From assembly GCA_006386115.1 (NCBI GenBank), contig VFIW01000006.1:1651060-1715059 (forward strand): 64,000 nucleotides of DNA, given 5' to 3'. This document shows, piece by piece, positions 1-9,454 of the stretch. The position numbers and the translations under genes are program-made. The stretch comes from Globisporangium splendens (taxonomy: Eukaryota > Oomycota > Peronosporomycetes > Pythiales > Pythiaceae). The first letter of the stretch is position 1, and each line of letters begins with the position of its first letter. The notes under the pieces are model-generated. The model worked only from the letters and a program-made list of their open reading frames with translations. It was not told the DNA's origin and did not search any database.

Positions 1-2192
1 AATCTCTGAGGCGCCAAAGATGCATTTCTTCAGGTTGCAATACAGACTGTTGTCTCGTAAGCACTGCAACACTGAGCGCAAATGTCTCTTGTGCACGTCA
101 ACGGCACTGAGACCTCCTTCGGCACGACTGTGCACGAAGATGTCATCGAAATAGCTCGGTGCATACGCACGATGAGGACGCAGAAGATGCGTTACCAGAC
201 GATTGAACGTCGCTGGTGCATTCTTCAAACCTTGCGGCATAACGAGCCACTCCCACAGCATCCCGCTGGGTGTGCTTACTGCCGTCAAGGGAACGTCACT
301 CTCTCGCATGAGGATCTGATAGAACCCATCCATCAGATCCAGTGCGGAGAACACTGTCGAGCCGCCCATGGAGTCGATCAAGACATCCTTCCTTGGGATC
401 GGCGTTTGTGCCGGAATGGTGGCGGCGTTCAGCTTGTTGAAAGCGTGAACAATGCGCCATCCACCAGTCGCTTTCCGCACACAAAACGTGGGTGAGCTGT
501 GTGGAGACTTGCTTTCTCTCACATGACCGGCGAGGGCTCGTTTCGCGAAGAACTCGTCGATTGCCTCAACCTGCTCGCGGGGCAGCGGCCATTGTCTGGT
601 CACGCAATATTTGCTCCCGGGCTCGAGGTCAATCTCGTGCCGTACGCCACGATCAACGGGCAGGGCACTTGGCACTTTGTCGGGGAACACATCTTTGAAC
701 TCCCACAACAAGTCAAAGTATGGACTGCCTTTCACGGCGTCCCAATCCTGAGCAGCAAACCGTTTCTGTTTGTCTGGCTCCAAAACACTCTCATCCGCAG
801 TGGACGAGGTGCATAGTTCGCTACGCGTGAACGCAGTCGGAACGACGATCTCGCGGATCTGATCACGCTCTAGATCCGTAAGAAAGAGCTCATAGCTCAT
901 TTCTTCGAGGGATACAATCGCCTCAGCGGTACTCGGCAGCTCATGGAGCGCCGCAAATTCAGCGAAGAACACTTCGTCTGATGCGTTTGCTTCCGGACTG
1001 CGTGTCGCGCGTCTGAGCGCCACGTCAACGTGAGCGCGATCTATCGACGGATCCGAGATCCTGTCGAAGGCGCGCAGCGAAGTTGCAGCTGCATTGAGAG
1101 ATGGGGCAATCATATGCGAGGCGGCCGTTTCCTCAGCAACAGATGCCAATGTACTGTCTCTCTCGCGAGCTGACAACTTGCGTCGCCCTCGTCGGTTGAT
1201 GCGAACACGCGACCTCGCGGTTCTGAGCTCCAGTACTGCACCGTCAGGGTGGTACGAGCTGGTTGACGCGTGTACACCTGTACTGTCGCTGTCACTTGCG
1301 GGGGCTGGCTCGGGTGCTCTGGAGCCGCACACTTGCGCACCAGTGTCCACGTCTGGACTTTCTGGCGCTTCCGCACAAACTGGGCTACCTGCCGCAGTTG
1401 ATCTCTTTGCTGGGCTCCCTGCCTCAGCGCATCTTCTAGCTGGGCTCCCTGCCACAGCGTGAGTGTTTTGAGCGGGGCTCGCTGCCGCCGCATGTCTTCC
1501 TGCTGGGCTCCCTGCCACAGCGTGTTCAAAGCTCGCATCCATTGCGTGGAAATTTTCCCGCAACCTTCGCTCTTCATCAGAGGAAGGGGCGGAGCTTCCG
1601 ATTGTGCGTGCTCGCCAATCGATCCAAGGCTGATGTTTCGCCAGCCAAGGCATCCCTAGGATGAGGTCGTACCTCGACCCCATCGCTAGTACCACGAACG
1701 TTTCTTTGCAGACAAAGTCGCAAAAACTGAAAGAGAGTTCGACTTGAACCCCTTCAGTGTGTACTGTCGACCCATCGGCCAGACGTACGATCATCTTCTC
1801 GCGCTTGCCACTGTGGACAAGTCGCTCATACGCTTGCAGACTCTGTTCCAGAGCTCCTTCGAGACGAAGTTCTGTGACGCACCGCAGTCAACAAGAACCG
1901 TCATTTTCTTCCCATAGCCCTTCACATCGGCGCTATATACCAACATCTCACTCGGAGCCTTGTTGCCAAGAGCTCCTGGGACTAAGCTTCCCATCTGCAC
2001 GACTCTAGTAGTCGGCGACGCCGAAGCTATAGAGTCTGTCTCAGTAGAGCGTCCCGCTTCTACTGAGACATTCCGTTTCCCTTTCTTGCCGCAGCGGATC
2101 TGCCACCTCGGTGAGCGTGGTTGCCGCGCGGCGGTTGGTAGTCCCTCGCCTGATTTCCAGTGCGAGGAGCGGGCTGCCTTGGAGCGGGACAC
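1..2192 (-). pseudogene. Ty3 pol of copy A: protease and start of reverse transcriptase, frameshifted
   Basis: Homologous to the protease ORF and 5' half of pol in copy B. The protease active site DCGAS is present, but near position 1854 one G is missing relative to copy B (10282), which shifts the frame just after the active site and gives a stop at 1791. Downstream, copy A lacks the extra C that copy B has at 9428, so here protease and reverse transcriptase share one frame; this is probably the ancestral arrangement. The RT region continues past the left edge, so completeness cannot be judged. Confidence 0.85.
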
Positions 2193-3220
2193 TTCGACTG
2201 ATAGTGTCCCCGCTTGCCACAGTTAAAGCAGGTCACTTCGGCGCTGCTGAGATCCATTGGTGTCGGACCATGGAAGCGCCGCTCATTCGTGACTGCTCGG
2301 TGGCTGTGATGCGCACCGTTGTGGCGGCCAGCGTTCCAATCAGGTCGGCTGACTCTGAACGATTGCTGCTCAACGAGCGCAATGCGGATCGCATCTTCCA
2401 TCGTGGCCGGCAAGCGTCGGTACAACTCCTGACGCGCTGGTCCACTGTTGAGGCCGTTGAGAAACGCAGGCACTTTCACAGACTCAGGCAAAGGGCTGGT
2501 CGTGATCGCCGCGCACAGGCTTCTCATCTCCTGGATGTATCGTTCCAGTGAGAGCTTCCCTTGTCTCAAGGAGAAGAAACGACCTTGCAACAGCACTTCG
2601 TTGTTCGGAGGCTGATACATGGCGGTGATTCTCGCACGGAAAATATCCCACGTGTCGAATGCACACTCATCGGCGAGCAGCGTCGAGAATGCCCATTCCG
2701 ACGCTCGACCGCGCAGGTTCGAGATGGCGTAAGACACCATCTGCTCGTTGCTGTCGATGAGCTGAGCCTTGGCGCAACGCTCCACGGCGAGTAGCCAGTG
2801 GATGAGCTTGTCGCCATCCGCACCATCGAATTTCGGAGCGTCGATCTTGACAGCTCTCGGGCGGGGAGTTTGGGACGCGGGTGTCTGAGGCGCAGAAGCC
2901 GCACTCGACAAAGACGTGGCTGCACCAGCAACCACAGATACCACTCGCTCGAGCGCTTCGCGCGACTCAGCAGCTGAGCGCAGCATCTCTGCGGTCAAGC
3001 TTGCGGTGGCTTGCATTTGTGCTTGCGCACTTCGTTCTCCTTCGAGGCGCTGAGCGTTCGAGAAGTTCTCGAACTGCTCGAGTCGAAAGATTTGCTGTTC
3101 CGGCGACGCCGAGAGCACGTCTAGAGCGACTTGGTCGCCTAGCGCTTGTGCCATTCGGGTCAGCACACTCCGGTGTTCAGCCGAGATGTGCGGGAACTGC
3201 GCAGGGTCAATTGACGCCAT
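2060..3220 (-). CDS. gag: Ty3 Gag polyprotein (copy A)
   Basis: 386-aa capsid/nucleocapsid precursor that packages element RNA. The N-terminal two thirds is helical retrotransposon Gag. Near residues 330-345 lies a CCHC zinc knuckle, CFNCGKRGHYQSKC, followed by a basic RG-rich tail. The ATG (3220) is 54 nt inside the primer-binding site, as usual for such elements. The next ORF (protease) overlaps the 3' end by about 130 nt in the -1 frame, so Gag-Pol would need a -1 frameshift. Nearly identical to copy B Gag (a few substitutions). Intact. Confidence 0.93.
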   Translation of the reverse strand: MASIDPAQFPHISAEHRSVLTRMAQALGDQVALDVLSASPEQQIFRLEQFENFSNAQRLEGERSAQAQMQATASLTAEMLRSAAESREALERVVSVVAGAATSLSSAASAPQTPASQTPRPRAVKIDAPKFDGADGDKLIHWLLAVERCAKAQLIDSNEQMVSYAISNLRGRASEWAFSTLLADECAFDTWDIFRARITAMYQPPNNEVLLQGRFFSLRQGKLSLERYIQEMRSLCAAITTSPLPESVKVPAFLNGLNSGPARQELYRRLPATMEDAIRIALVEQQSFRVSRPDWNAGRHNGAHHSHRAVTNERRFHGPTPMDLSSAEVTCFNCGKRGHYQSKCPAPRQPAPRTGNQARDYQPPRGNHAHRGGRSAAARKGNGMSQ

Positions 3221-3273
3221 TATGAATCCTTGAGGAAGCGATTCAGGCAGTCACCTCTGCCGGGTCGTAGATT

Positions 3274-3290
3274 GACTACAAGTGCTACCA
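3274..3290 (-). promoter_or_regulatory. Primer-binding site of copy A
   Basis: Read on the minus strand, 2 nt after the LTR end (GTTACA) comes TGGTAGCACTTGTAGTC, which begins with the TGG expected for pairing to a tRNA CCA 3' end. I could not assign the primer tRNA. Copy B has CGG at the same place. Confidence 0.7.
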
Positions 3291-3292
3291 GT

Positions 3293-4235
3293 TGTAACCG
3301 GACACTTCCGAGTTACGCAGCACGGTACGTGTGTGAGGAAGCGTATGCAACGCTTCTCTCAAGGACTCCGTTCCGAGAGCTGTTGCCTGCTTCCTGCAGT
3401 GCAACAATCGGTTACCTATAGGTCTCTATAGAGTAACCGTCGATAACCAAAGGCTTTAGTTAACGGTAAAAATGGAACTGTTTATTCGTTGGGGGTTGCC
3501 CTCTGCAGGACACCCTGAGTTATCTTTAGTTCACTATCTAGCATAGTGAACTTCCGCTCATTTCAATGTGAACATAAGTGAATGGCTCTGAATTGCCGTG
3601 TTATTCAATTGGTCTAAAAGCATATAGTTTTAGCCTATGAGAGTCGTGTCTGTGACCGACCTCTAATCAGAGTAGCTTGGCTACCTTTGTGGTTCGAGTA
3701 AGTGCGGCGAACCTAGTGGCTCGGCTGCTTTGGTGTTTCTCGTAACTAAGTACGGAAACTTTAGTTGCATGCGGACTTAGTCCAATGTCAACGGATTGAG
3801 CTAAGTTGCTGTGGTGCAACTTAGCGTGTGACCCCGTTACAGTAACCGTCGATAACCAAAGACTCAGTTAACGGTAAAAATGGAACTGTTTATTTGTTGG
3901 AGGTTGCCCTCTGTAGGACAACCTGGATTATCTTTATGTAACTATGAACAATAGCAATCTCAAGTGTAATTACTCCCCATGGGGAAATGAGTGGCTATGA
4001 AAGACTAACGCTAGTTGTCTTATGTGATTGGGTGAAATGCATGTTCAATTATGTCCAATCGGAGGCGCCGTCACTCAGACTGGCTGCCGGCTCCACCGTG
4101 AAGGTTCGAGCAAGTACGACGAACCTCATGGTTCGGTCTTAAACTTGTTGCGCGTACTCTACGTACCGCAAGGTTCGGTTTGGTTGTGTGGCACAACACA
4201 AGTGCGTAACCATGTTACAGTGTAACCCCGTTACA
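3293..4235 (-). repeat. Ty3 LTR shared by copies A (5' LTR) and B (3' LTR)
   Basis: 943 bp, bounded by the inverted ends TGTAAC...GTTACA, and the same length as the right LTR (11720-12662). A purine-rich tract precedes it on the copy B side and a primer-binding site follows on the copy A side, which fixes both borders. It contains two diverged repeats of about 400 bp (about 3430-3838 and 3839-4235), each starting with AGTAACCGTCGATAACCAAAG and each holding an AATAAA motif on the minus strand (near 3481 and 3892). Confidence 0.92.
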
Positions 4236-4248
4236 CCACCCCCCACTT
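4236..4248 (-). promoter_or_regulatory. Polypurine tract of copy B
   Basis: On the minus strand AAGTGGGGGGTGG abuts the first TG of the 3' LTR, the standard plus-strand priming position of an LTR retrotransposon. Confidence 0.8.
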
Positions 4249-4419
4249 AAAGTGCGAAACACTCGAAGGGTCGGTGTGAGAAACGTGTGGATCTCGCGCG
4301 TGTGCGCCGAGAAAGGGGAACATTCGTGTATTCCTCGGGAAAGAGCACAGCGGCGACGCGTGCGTTAATTTCACCGAGTGTTGGCACATATAGTCACTGT
4401 GCTCGCGCACGTGAGTATC

Positions 4420-5964
4420 ATGGCCACCAACAAAGCTGTCCGCGAGAAGCTCGCGCGACAAAAAGGGGAAGGCGTCGGCACTCTCGTCGAAACTCTGCGC
4501 AAGCGCGAGGAAGACAGAGAGGTCGCGTCGAGCGCAAGACGAACGACGGTCACCGCGGATGCGGTCGACGTGCCTGCGGAGAGCGACGGCAGGTCTGCTC
4601 CCACATCTGATAGCGCTCCTGCTATAAGCAGTGAGCTGCGATTCGGAGATCTCCCTTCCGTGAAGCCGCTGTTCGCGCGTGCTTTGGAAGAGGAGGAAGC
4701 GACTGAGGAATTCCTCGTCGTTGACAATGACGGGAGCTCGCTTGAAGACGAGGGAGCGCTCACCGTGAAGCTCGGCTCCATCGACGAGTGGGTCGAGTAC
4801 GAGGAGTTGCAAAGCGAGCGACACGCCGCTTATCTCCACGAGCTCGAGCGAGATCCATCCGCTGACGTCTCGATGTATCGGACGAAGGAGGAAAATGACG
4901 CCGTTGAGGCTGTCAACAATCGTAAGAGGAAGCACGAAGTCCTCATTACAAACGAAGAGGCAGGAGTGCGAGCCATCGTTCACGATGAGCTCAAGTACTC
5001 ACTGCCCGAAATGCCGCCGCCAGAACTATGGCCGGCTGGCAAGACCGCATCGAATCTGCTCGCGAGAGCTAGACTTTGTGCGCGGGACTATGACGCTCAA
5101 TTTAAAAATTGGCGTGAAAAGCGATTGCGGGGTGAAAATGGGGAATTGCGTATTCACCCGATCCCAGTCGTCCTCTTTGTTGGAGAGACGGAAGAAGAGT
5201 ACGATGCCGACTTCATGTCGTGCATCAGTAAAATTAAGGGAGGTAGCACTCGCACAGTGTCTACCGATCCGACAGCGCAACGCAGTCAACGCATGCAATT
5301 TGCAGTTGACCGTGTTCGTCTGTTTCGCTCCAAGCAGGGCGGTGGCACGCCTCTGCGAGCGGGTGGTCGCGCTGGTAACAGGCGACAAATTACTCGCGCG
5401 AATGACAGTCCCTCAGTTGCGCCTCAAAGGCGTCAACAAGATCCGGGACGTCTTCGCGAAGACGCTCAGCAGGCTCCCACGAGCTCTGCGACACATCGTA
5501 CCCACGCCACTTCACAAGGTAGTGGGTGTTCCCCTTACGCCGCTGCACACGCAGCAGGCGCTCAACATGGTAGTGGCGCTGTCCCTGCTTGTCAATCAGC
5601 GGGACAGGTGGCGCCCTACTTCGCTTCAGCATCGGTGGTTGCACCAGATGCGATGGTTCAGATGGTTCACGCGAACGCATCGTCTTTGGGGGCGCTACAG
5701 CAAGACGTCCGTACCCTTCGCCAGCAATATCTGGACGAAACCTCGCTGTTGAAGCAGAGGGTGACAGCGCTTGAGACGGAGCTGAAGGAAGCTCGTCAGA
5801 TGCTGGAGGAGTACCATGTCCGCGGGAAGCACTTCCACGCGAGGTACGCTCCGCGAGTGAAGACGCTTTGGGAGAGGCACAACGCGCTCGTGTCTCGATG
5901 GGCGGCGTCTGAGCCCCCTGATGAGACCGACGTTCTCCCGGACTGGGATAAAAATCCACAGTAG
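4420..5964 (+). CDS. Antisense ORF between Ty3 pol and 3' LTR, coiled-coil C-terminus
   Basis: 514-codon ORF on the strand opposite to gag-pol. It starts at the ATG at 4420 (context atcATGG) and the frame is open upstream to 4378. The first 323 codons lie outside pol; the last 575 nt overlap the pol 3' end antisense, including the chromodomain. The product is rich in Glu, Lys and Arg with an acidic middle. The C-terminal 90 residues (from about 5686) look like a long coiled coil (heptad-like LKQRVTALETELKEARQMLE). No family recognised. It reads away from the adjacent LTR, so an antisense LTR promoter could drive it. Alternatives: a captured host gene, or a chance antisense ORF in the overlapped part. 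Extra antisense ORFs at this position are known in plant Tat/Grande elements. Confidence 0.55.
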   Translation: MATNKAVREKLARQKGEGVGTLVETLRKREEDREVASSARRTTVTADAVDVPAESDGRSAPTSDSAPAISSELRFGDLPSVKPLFARALEEEEATEEFLVVDNDGSSLEDEGALTVKLGSIDEWVEYEELQSERHAAYLHELERDPSADVSMYRTKEENDAVEAVNNRKRKHEVLITNEEAGVRAIVHDELKYSLPEMPPPELWPAGKTASNLLARARLCARDYDAQFKNWREKRLRGENGELRIHPIPVVLFVGETEEEYDADFMSCISKIKGGSTRTVSTDPTAQRSQRMQFAVDRVRLFRSKQGGGTPLRAGGRAGNRRQITRANDSPSVAPQRRQQDPGRLREDAQQAPTSSATHRTHATSQGSGCSPYAAAHAAGAQHGSGAVPACQSAGQVAPYFASASVVAPDAMVQMVHANASSLGALQQDVRTLRQQYLDETSLLKQRVTALETELKEARQMLEEYHVRGKHFHARYAPRVKTLWERHNALVSRWAASEPPDETDVLPDWDKNPQ

Positions 5965-8900
5965 CGTCATGGTAGCGCTTAAGCAAACCCACGTAGAACA
6001 CGGGGTGCGTTGCCATTCTCGTTGGGAGATCGAGCTTGTAATTCAAGTCTCCAATCTTCTCCACAACAGTGTATGGCCCGATGAATCGTGGCAACAACTT
6101 ACTCCCGCTGGGGAGCGTTGTGACTGCATCGTTTGGTAGGTTTTTAATGCTTAAAAGCACTTTATCACCCACACAAAACGTTTGTTTGTTCTTTCTACCC
6201 GATTTATCGGCGTAGAGCTTTTGCTTGTCTTGCGCAGCAGCTAGTTGGTCGCGTACGCGACGCAACAATGCTGCGCGCTCATCGACAAATTGCCGCGCTG
6301 CCGCGACGGCTTTGTCTTGCTTTTTCGTTGCTCTCGCAGCGCGTGCTGCAGAGAGATCTATTTCTGCGCCGGTGTGTGACACCGCGCGTCCTTCCATTCG
6401 TGGCTGACGCTCACACGAGCAGTCGCCTGATTCCGTCTGAGACTGGCTATTTTTAGCACGAGTACCGTAACTCGGTACCGTGGGTGATCCATCTTTAGGG
6501 ACACGAGTACCGTAACTCAGTACCGTGGGTGATCCATCTTTAGGGACACGAGTACCGTAACTCAGTACCGTGCCCGACATGTCAATACTCTGCGTGCTGT
6601 CCGGTAAGACCGTGACAGATTCGGAACGCGATCGCACAGGCGGCGCATCGCGCGCGTCCACGTGAGCGGTCGACGCCACGTCCGGTGACGGAGATCGCGC
6701 GCTCGCATCGAGCGCAGCGAGTTGCCCTCCCACCGCAGAACGTTCGACGCCCTCGAACAGAGTGGCGGGTACGCGCGGGTGCCGCAGCGAGTTAAAATAG
6801 AACGGAGTCACGGCCGTAGAGGCGTGCTCGCTGCTATTTATAGCAAACTCGGCGTACGGCAGCCAGCGGCTCCAGTCGCGGGGATGATCGACAGCGATGC
6901 TGCGAAGAATATCCTCGACGACACGGTTCACGCGCTCGGTTTGCCCGTCTGTCTCGGGGTGATCGGCAGTGGACAACGCCAGATCTGTGCCGAGCAGGCG
7001 AAAGAGTTCGCGCCAAAAGGCAGCGGTAAAACGCGGGTCCCGGTCTGATACAATAGACTCGGGCAAGCCGTGATAGCGGAACACGTGCTCTAAAAATAGG
7101 CACGCCGTCTCTTGCGCAGTGACATGCTTGCGCACGGGTGCAACGTGCACCATTTTGCTCAGTCGGTCGACGAACACGACGACGCCTGTGTTGCGCGCCT
7201 TGTCTTCCGGGAAACCGAAGACGAAATCCATGCTGACCGACTTCCAGCAATCTTGCGGAATCGGCAGCGGATGCAGCGGCGCTTTGTTCTTGCCCGCAGG
7301 CTTCACGCGCTGGCACTGCTCGCATGAGCGTACATAATTGGCCACCCATTTGTATTGGTGTGGCCACCAAAACACATTAGACACTTGCAAGAAGGTCTTT
7401 TCACGCCCGAGATGCCCACTCGCTGGTGCATCGTGAAACTCATGCAGGATCGAAAGTTTCAGATCCTGGTCATGCGGTACATACACACGCGGGTAATCAA
7501 AGTTGGACAGTCGATGCCACAACAACCCGTCGTGGTAACTAAACCGAGCAAGCTTTGACTCGAGTTTGGCAGGCAATGACTCTTTGGACGAGCCGTCAAA
7601 GTGAGCAATCAACAAGCGACATTCATCGTCCTTTGCATAAAGCGACTGAATGTTGTCCTTGAGCTTTGTTTGCACTCGACTGATGCTCAGATGCATGAGA
7701 TCAGGAGTGCGCTCCAAACACAGGGCGTCAGAGCTGTCGTCAACGCTCGACTCGTAATCTGGACGGCGCGAGAGCGCGTCCGCCAGAACATTTTCCTTTC
7801 CCGGCTTGTATTCGACCCGAAAGTTGAACTCGGAGAAGAATGCAAGCCATCGCGCCATTCGCTGCGATAAATGGGGGGAATTAATCGCGGTCCGCAAGGA
7901 CGCGTGATCCGTGTACACAACGAACGGTGTCGCACCCAAAAGGTGGACCCTGAACTTCAAGAGAGCGTACTTGATCGCAAGCAGCTCCTTGTCGTGCACA
8001 GGATAATTCTTTTCAGCTGCCTTAAGCAGTCTGCTTTGGTATGACACGACGCGCTCATGGCCGTCATCATCCTTCTGCATCAGCGCACAGCCGATTGCAA
8101 AATCGCTGGCATCGCACACGACACTGAAGGCTTTCGTGTGGTCCGGCAACGCCAGGACAGGAGCGCGAACGAGCGACTCCTTCACGTCAATGAATGCATT
8201 CATGACATCATTCGTCCAGTCCCACTCGACATCCTTTTTCAAGAGATGCGTGAGCGGACGGACTCTTGCCGCATAGTTGTGGCTGTACTTGTGCAAGTAA
8301 TTTGCCAAGCCAAGCCACTTGCGCAAGTCCTTGACATTCTTTGGGATCGGCCAGTCGGCGATCGCCTTGATCTTCTCTGGGTCCGCGCGGACGCCAGCTT
8401 TGCCAACATAGCAGCCCAGGATCGGTATCTCTGAGGCGCCAAAGATGCATTTCTTCAGGTTGCAATACAGACTGTTGTCTCGTAAGCACTGCAACACTGA
8501 GCGCAAATGTCTCTTGTGCACGTCAACGGCACTGAGACCTCCTTCGGCACGACTGTGCACGAAGATGTCATCGAAATAGCTCGGTGCATACGCACGATGA
8601 GGACGCAGAAGATGCGTTACCAGACGATTGAACGTCGCTGGTGCATTCTTCAAACCTTGTGGCATAACGAGCCACTCCCACAGCATCCCGCTGGGTGTGC
8701 TTACTGCCGTCAAGGGAACGTCACTCTCTCGCATGAGGATCTGATAGAACCCATCCATCAGATCCAGTGCGGAGAACACTGTCGAGCCGCCCATGGAGTC
8801 GATCAAGACATCCTTCCTTGGGATCGGCGTTTGTGCCGGAATGGTGGCGGCGTTCAGCTTGTTGAAAGCGTGAACAATGCGCCAGCCACCAGTCGCTTTC

Positions 8901-9454
8901 CGCACACAAAACGTGGGTGAGCTATGTGGAGACTTGCTTTCTCTCACATGACCGGCGAGGGCTCGTTTCGCGAAGAACTCGTCGATTGCCTCAACCTGCT
9001 CGCGGGGCAGCGGCCATTGTCTGGTCACGCAATATTTGCTCCCGGGCTCGAGGTCAATCTCGTGCCGTACGCCACGATCAACGGGCAGGGCACTTGGCAC
9101 TTTGTCGGGGAAGACATCTTTGAACTCCCACAATAAGTCAAAGTATGGACTGCCTTTCACGGCGTCCCAATCCTGAGCAGCAAACCGTTTCTGTTTGTCT
9201 GGCTCCAAAACACTCTCATCCGCAGTGGACGAGGTGCATAGTTCGCTACGCGTGAACGCAGTCGGAACGACGATCTCGCGGATCTGATCACGCTCTAGAT
9301 CCGTAAGAAAGAGCTCATAGCTCATTTCTTCGAGGGATACAATCGCCTCAACGGTACTCGGCAGCTCATGGAGCGCCGCAAATTCAGCGAAGAACACTTC
9401 GTCTGATGCGTTTGCTTCCGGACTGCGCTGTCGCGCGTCTGAGCGCCACGTCAA
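5390..9454 (-). CDS. pol: Ty3 Pol: reverse transcriptase, RNase H, integrase, chromodomain
   Basis: 1354 codons from the first in-frame ATG. Order: RT with active site YFDD near residue 292; RNase H (VCDASDFAIG, TDHASL); integrase zinc finger of HHCC type (GHLGREKT ... CEQCQRVK); catalytic DDE core (SMDF near residue 740, VSDRDPRF, ETDGQTER); a long low-complexity linker holding three 15-aa repeats; GPY/F module (FIGPYTVVEKIG, HPVFYVGLLKRYHD); chromodomain at about 1285-1345 (HYLVKWRGYDVSQSSWEP). The polyprotein copies element RNA into DNA and integrates it; the chromodomain is known in this family to guide integration to modified histones. Protease lies in the preceding ORF, split off by an extra C at 9428. 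The last 575 nt are overlapped by the antisense ORF. Confidence 0.95.
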   Translation of the reverse strand: MTWRSDARQRSPEANASDEVFFAEFAALHELPSTVEAIVSLEEMSYELFLTDLERDQIREIVVPTAFTRSELCTSSTADESVLEPDKQKRFAAQDWDAVKGSPYFDLLWEFKDVFPDKVPSALPVDRGVRHEIDLEPGSKYCVTRQWPLPREQVEAIDEFFAKRALAGHVRESKSPHSSPTFCVRKATGGWRIVHAFNKLNAATIPAQTPIPRKDVLIDSMGGSTVFSALDLMDGFYQILMRESDVPLTAVSTPSGMLWEWLVMPQGLKNAPATFNRLVTHLLRPHRAYAPSYFDDIFVHSRAEGGLSAVDVHKRHLRSVLQCLRDNSLYCNLKKCIFGASEIPILGCYVGKAGVRADPEKIKAIADWPIPKNVKDLRKWLGLANYLHKYSHNYAARVRPLTHLLKKDVEWDWTNDVMNAFIDVKESLVRAPVLALPDHTKAFSVVCDASDFAIGCALMQKDDDGHERVVSYQSRLLKAAEKNYPVHDKELLAIKYALLKFRVHLLGATPFVVYTDHASLRTAINSPHLSQRMARWLAFFSEFNFRVEYKPGKENVLADALSRRPDYESSVDDSSDALCLERTPDLMHLSISRVQTKLKDNIQSLYAKDDECRLLIAHFDGSSKESLPAKLESKLARFSYHDGLLWHRLSNFDYPRVYVPHDQDLKLSILHEFHDAPASGHLGREKTFLQVSNVFWWPHQYKWVANYVRSCEQCQRVKPAGKNKAPLHPLPIPQDCWKSVSMDFVFGFPEDKARNTGVVVFVDRLSKMVHVAPVRKHVTAQETACLFLEHVFRYHGLPESIVSDRDPRFTAAFWRELFRLLGTDLALSTADHPETDGQTERVNRVVEDILRSIAVDHPRDWSRWLPYAEFAINSSEHASTAVTPFYFNSLRHPRVPATLFEGVERSAVGGQLAALDASARSPSPDVASTAHVDARDAPPVRSRSESVTVLPDSTQSIDMSGTVLSYGTRVPKDGSPTVLSYGTRVPKDGSPTVPSYGTRAKNSQSQTESGDCSCERQPRMEGRAVSHTGAEIDLSAARAARATKKQDKAVAAARQFVDERAALLRRVRDQLAAAQDKQKLYADKSGRKNKQTFCVGDKVLLSIKNLPNDAVTTLPSGSKLLPRFIGPYTVVEKIGDLNYKLDLPTRMATHPVFYVGLLKRYHDATVDFYPSPGERRSHQGAQTPPIETRARCASPKASSLAERTSRGSASRGHGTPPASDELPSAPSQALSPSASTARFRPDIAGEGYGRLAVAPPKTMRSREPSEPSHLVQPPMLKRSRAPPVPLIDKQGQRHYHVERLLRVQRRKGNTHYLVKWRGYDVSQSSWEPAERLREDVPDLVDAFEAQLRDCHSRE
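6451..6590 (-). repeat. 45-bp in-frame tandem repeat in the integrase linker
   Basis: Three near-identical units built on acgagtaccgtaactc(a/g)gtaccg. They translate in the pol frame to the repeated peptide SYGTRVPKDGSPTV, between the DDE core and the GPY/F module. The length of 45 keeps the frame. Confidence 0.9.

Larger units (their letters stand above)
1..4235 (-). mobile_element. Ty3/gypsy chromovirus copy A (partial, runs off left edge)
   Basis: Minus-strand LTR retrotransposon seen from its 5' LTR (3293-4235) through gag and protease into reverse transcriptase, which leaves the window at position 1. It matches copy B base for base with an offset of 8425 to 8427; the offset changes only at two single-base indels. 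Its 5' LTR is also the 3' LTR of copy B, so the two copies form an LTR-internal-LTR-internal-LTR tandem, as expected from LTR-LTR recombination or concatemeric integration. Confidence 0.93.

Noticed and set aside
82..495. + strand ORFs in 1-3200 and 8500-11650
   Set aside because: Shadows of Ty3 gag-pol on the minus strand. They occur in identical pairs only because the two Ty3 copies are identical.
3293..4235. Reading the two 400-bp repeats as two adjacent solo LTRs
   Set aside because: The right LTR has the same two-part structure with identical outer ends, and PBS and PPT abut the 943-bp borders, so the duplication is internal to the LTR.
4231..4983. Minus-strand 250-codon ORF next to the 3' LTR
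   Set aside because: Directly antisense to the plus-strand ORF 4420-5964, which has the more protein-like composition; no Ty3 domain found in it.
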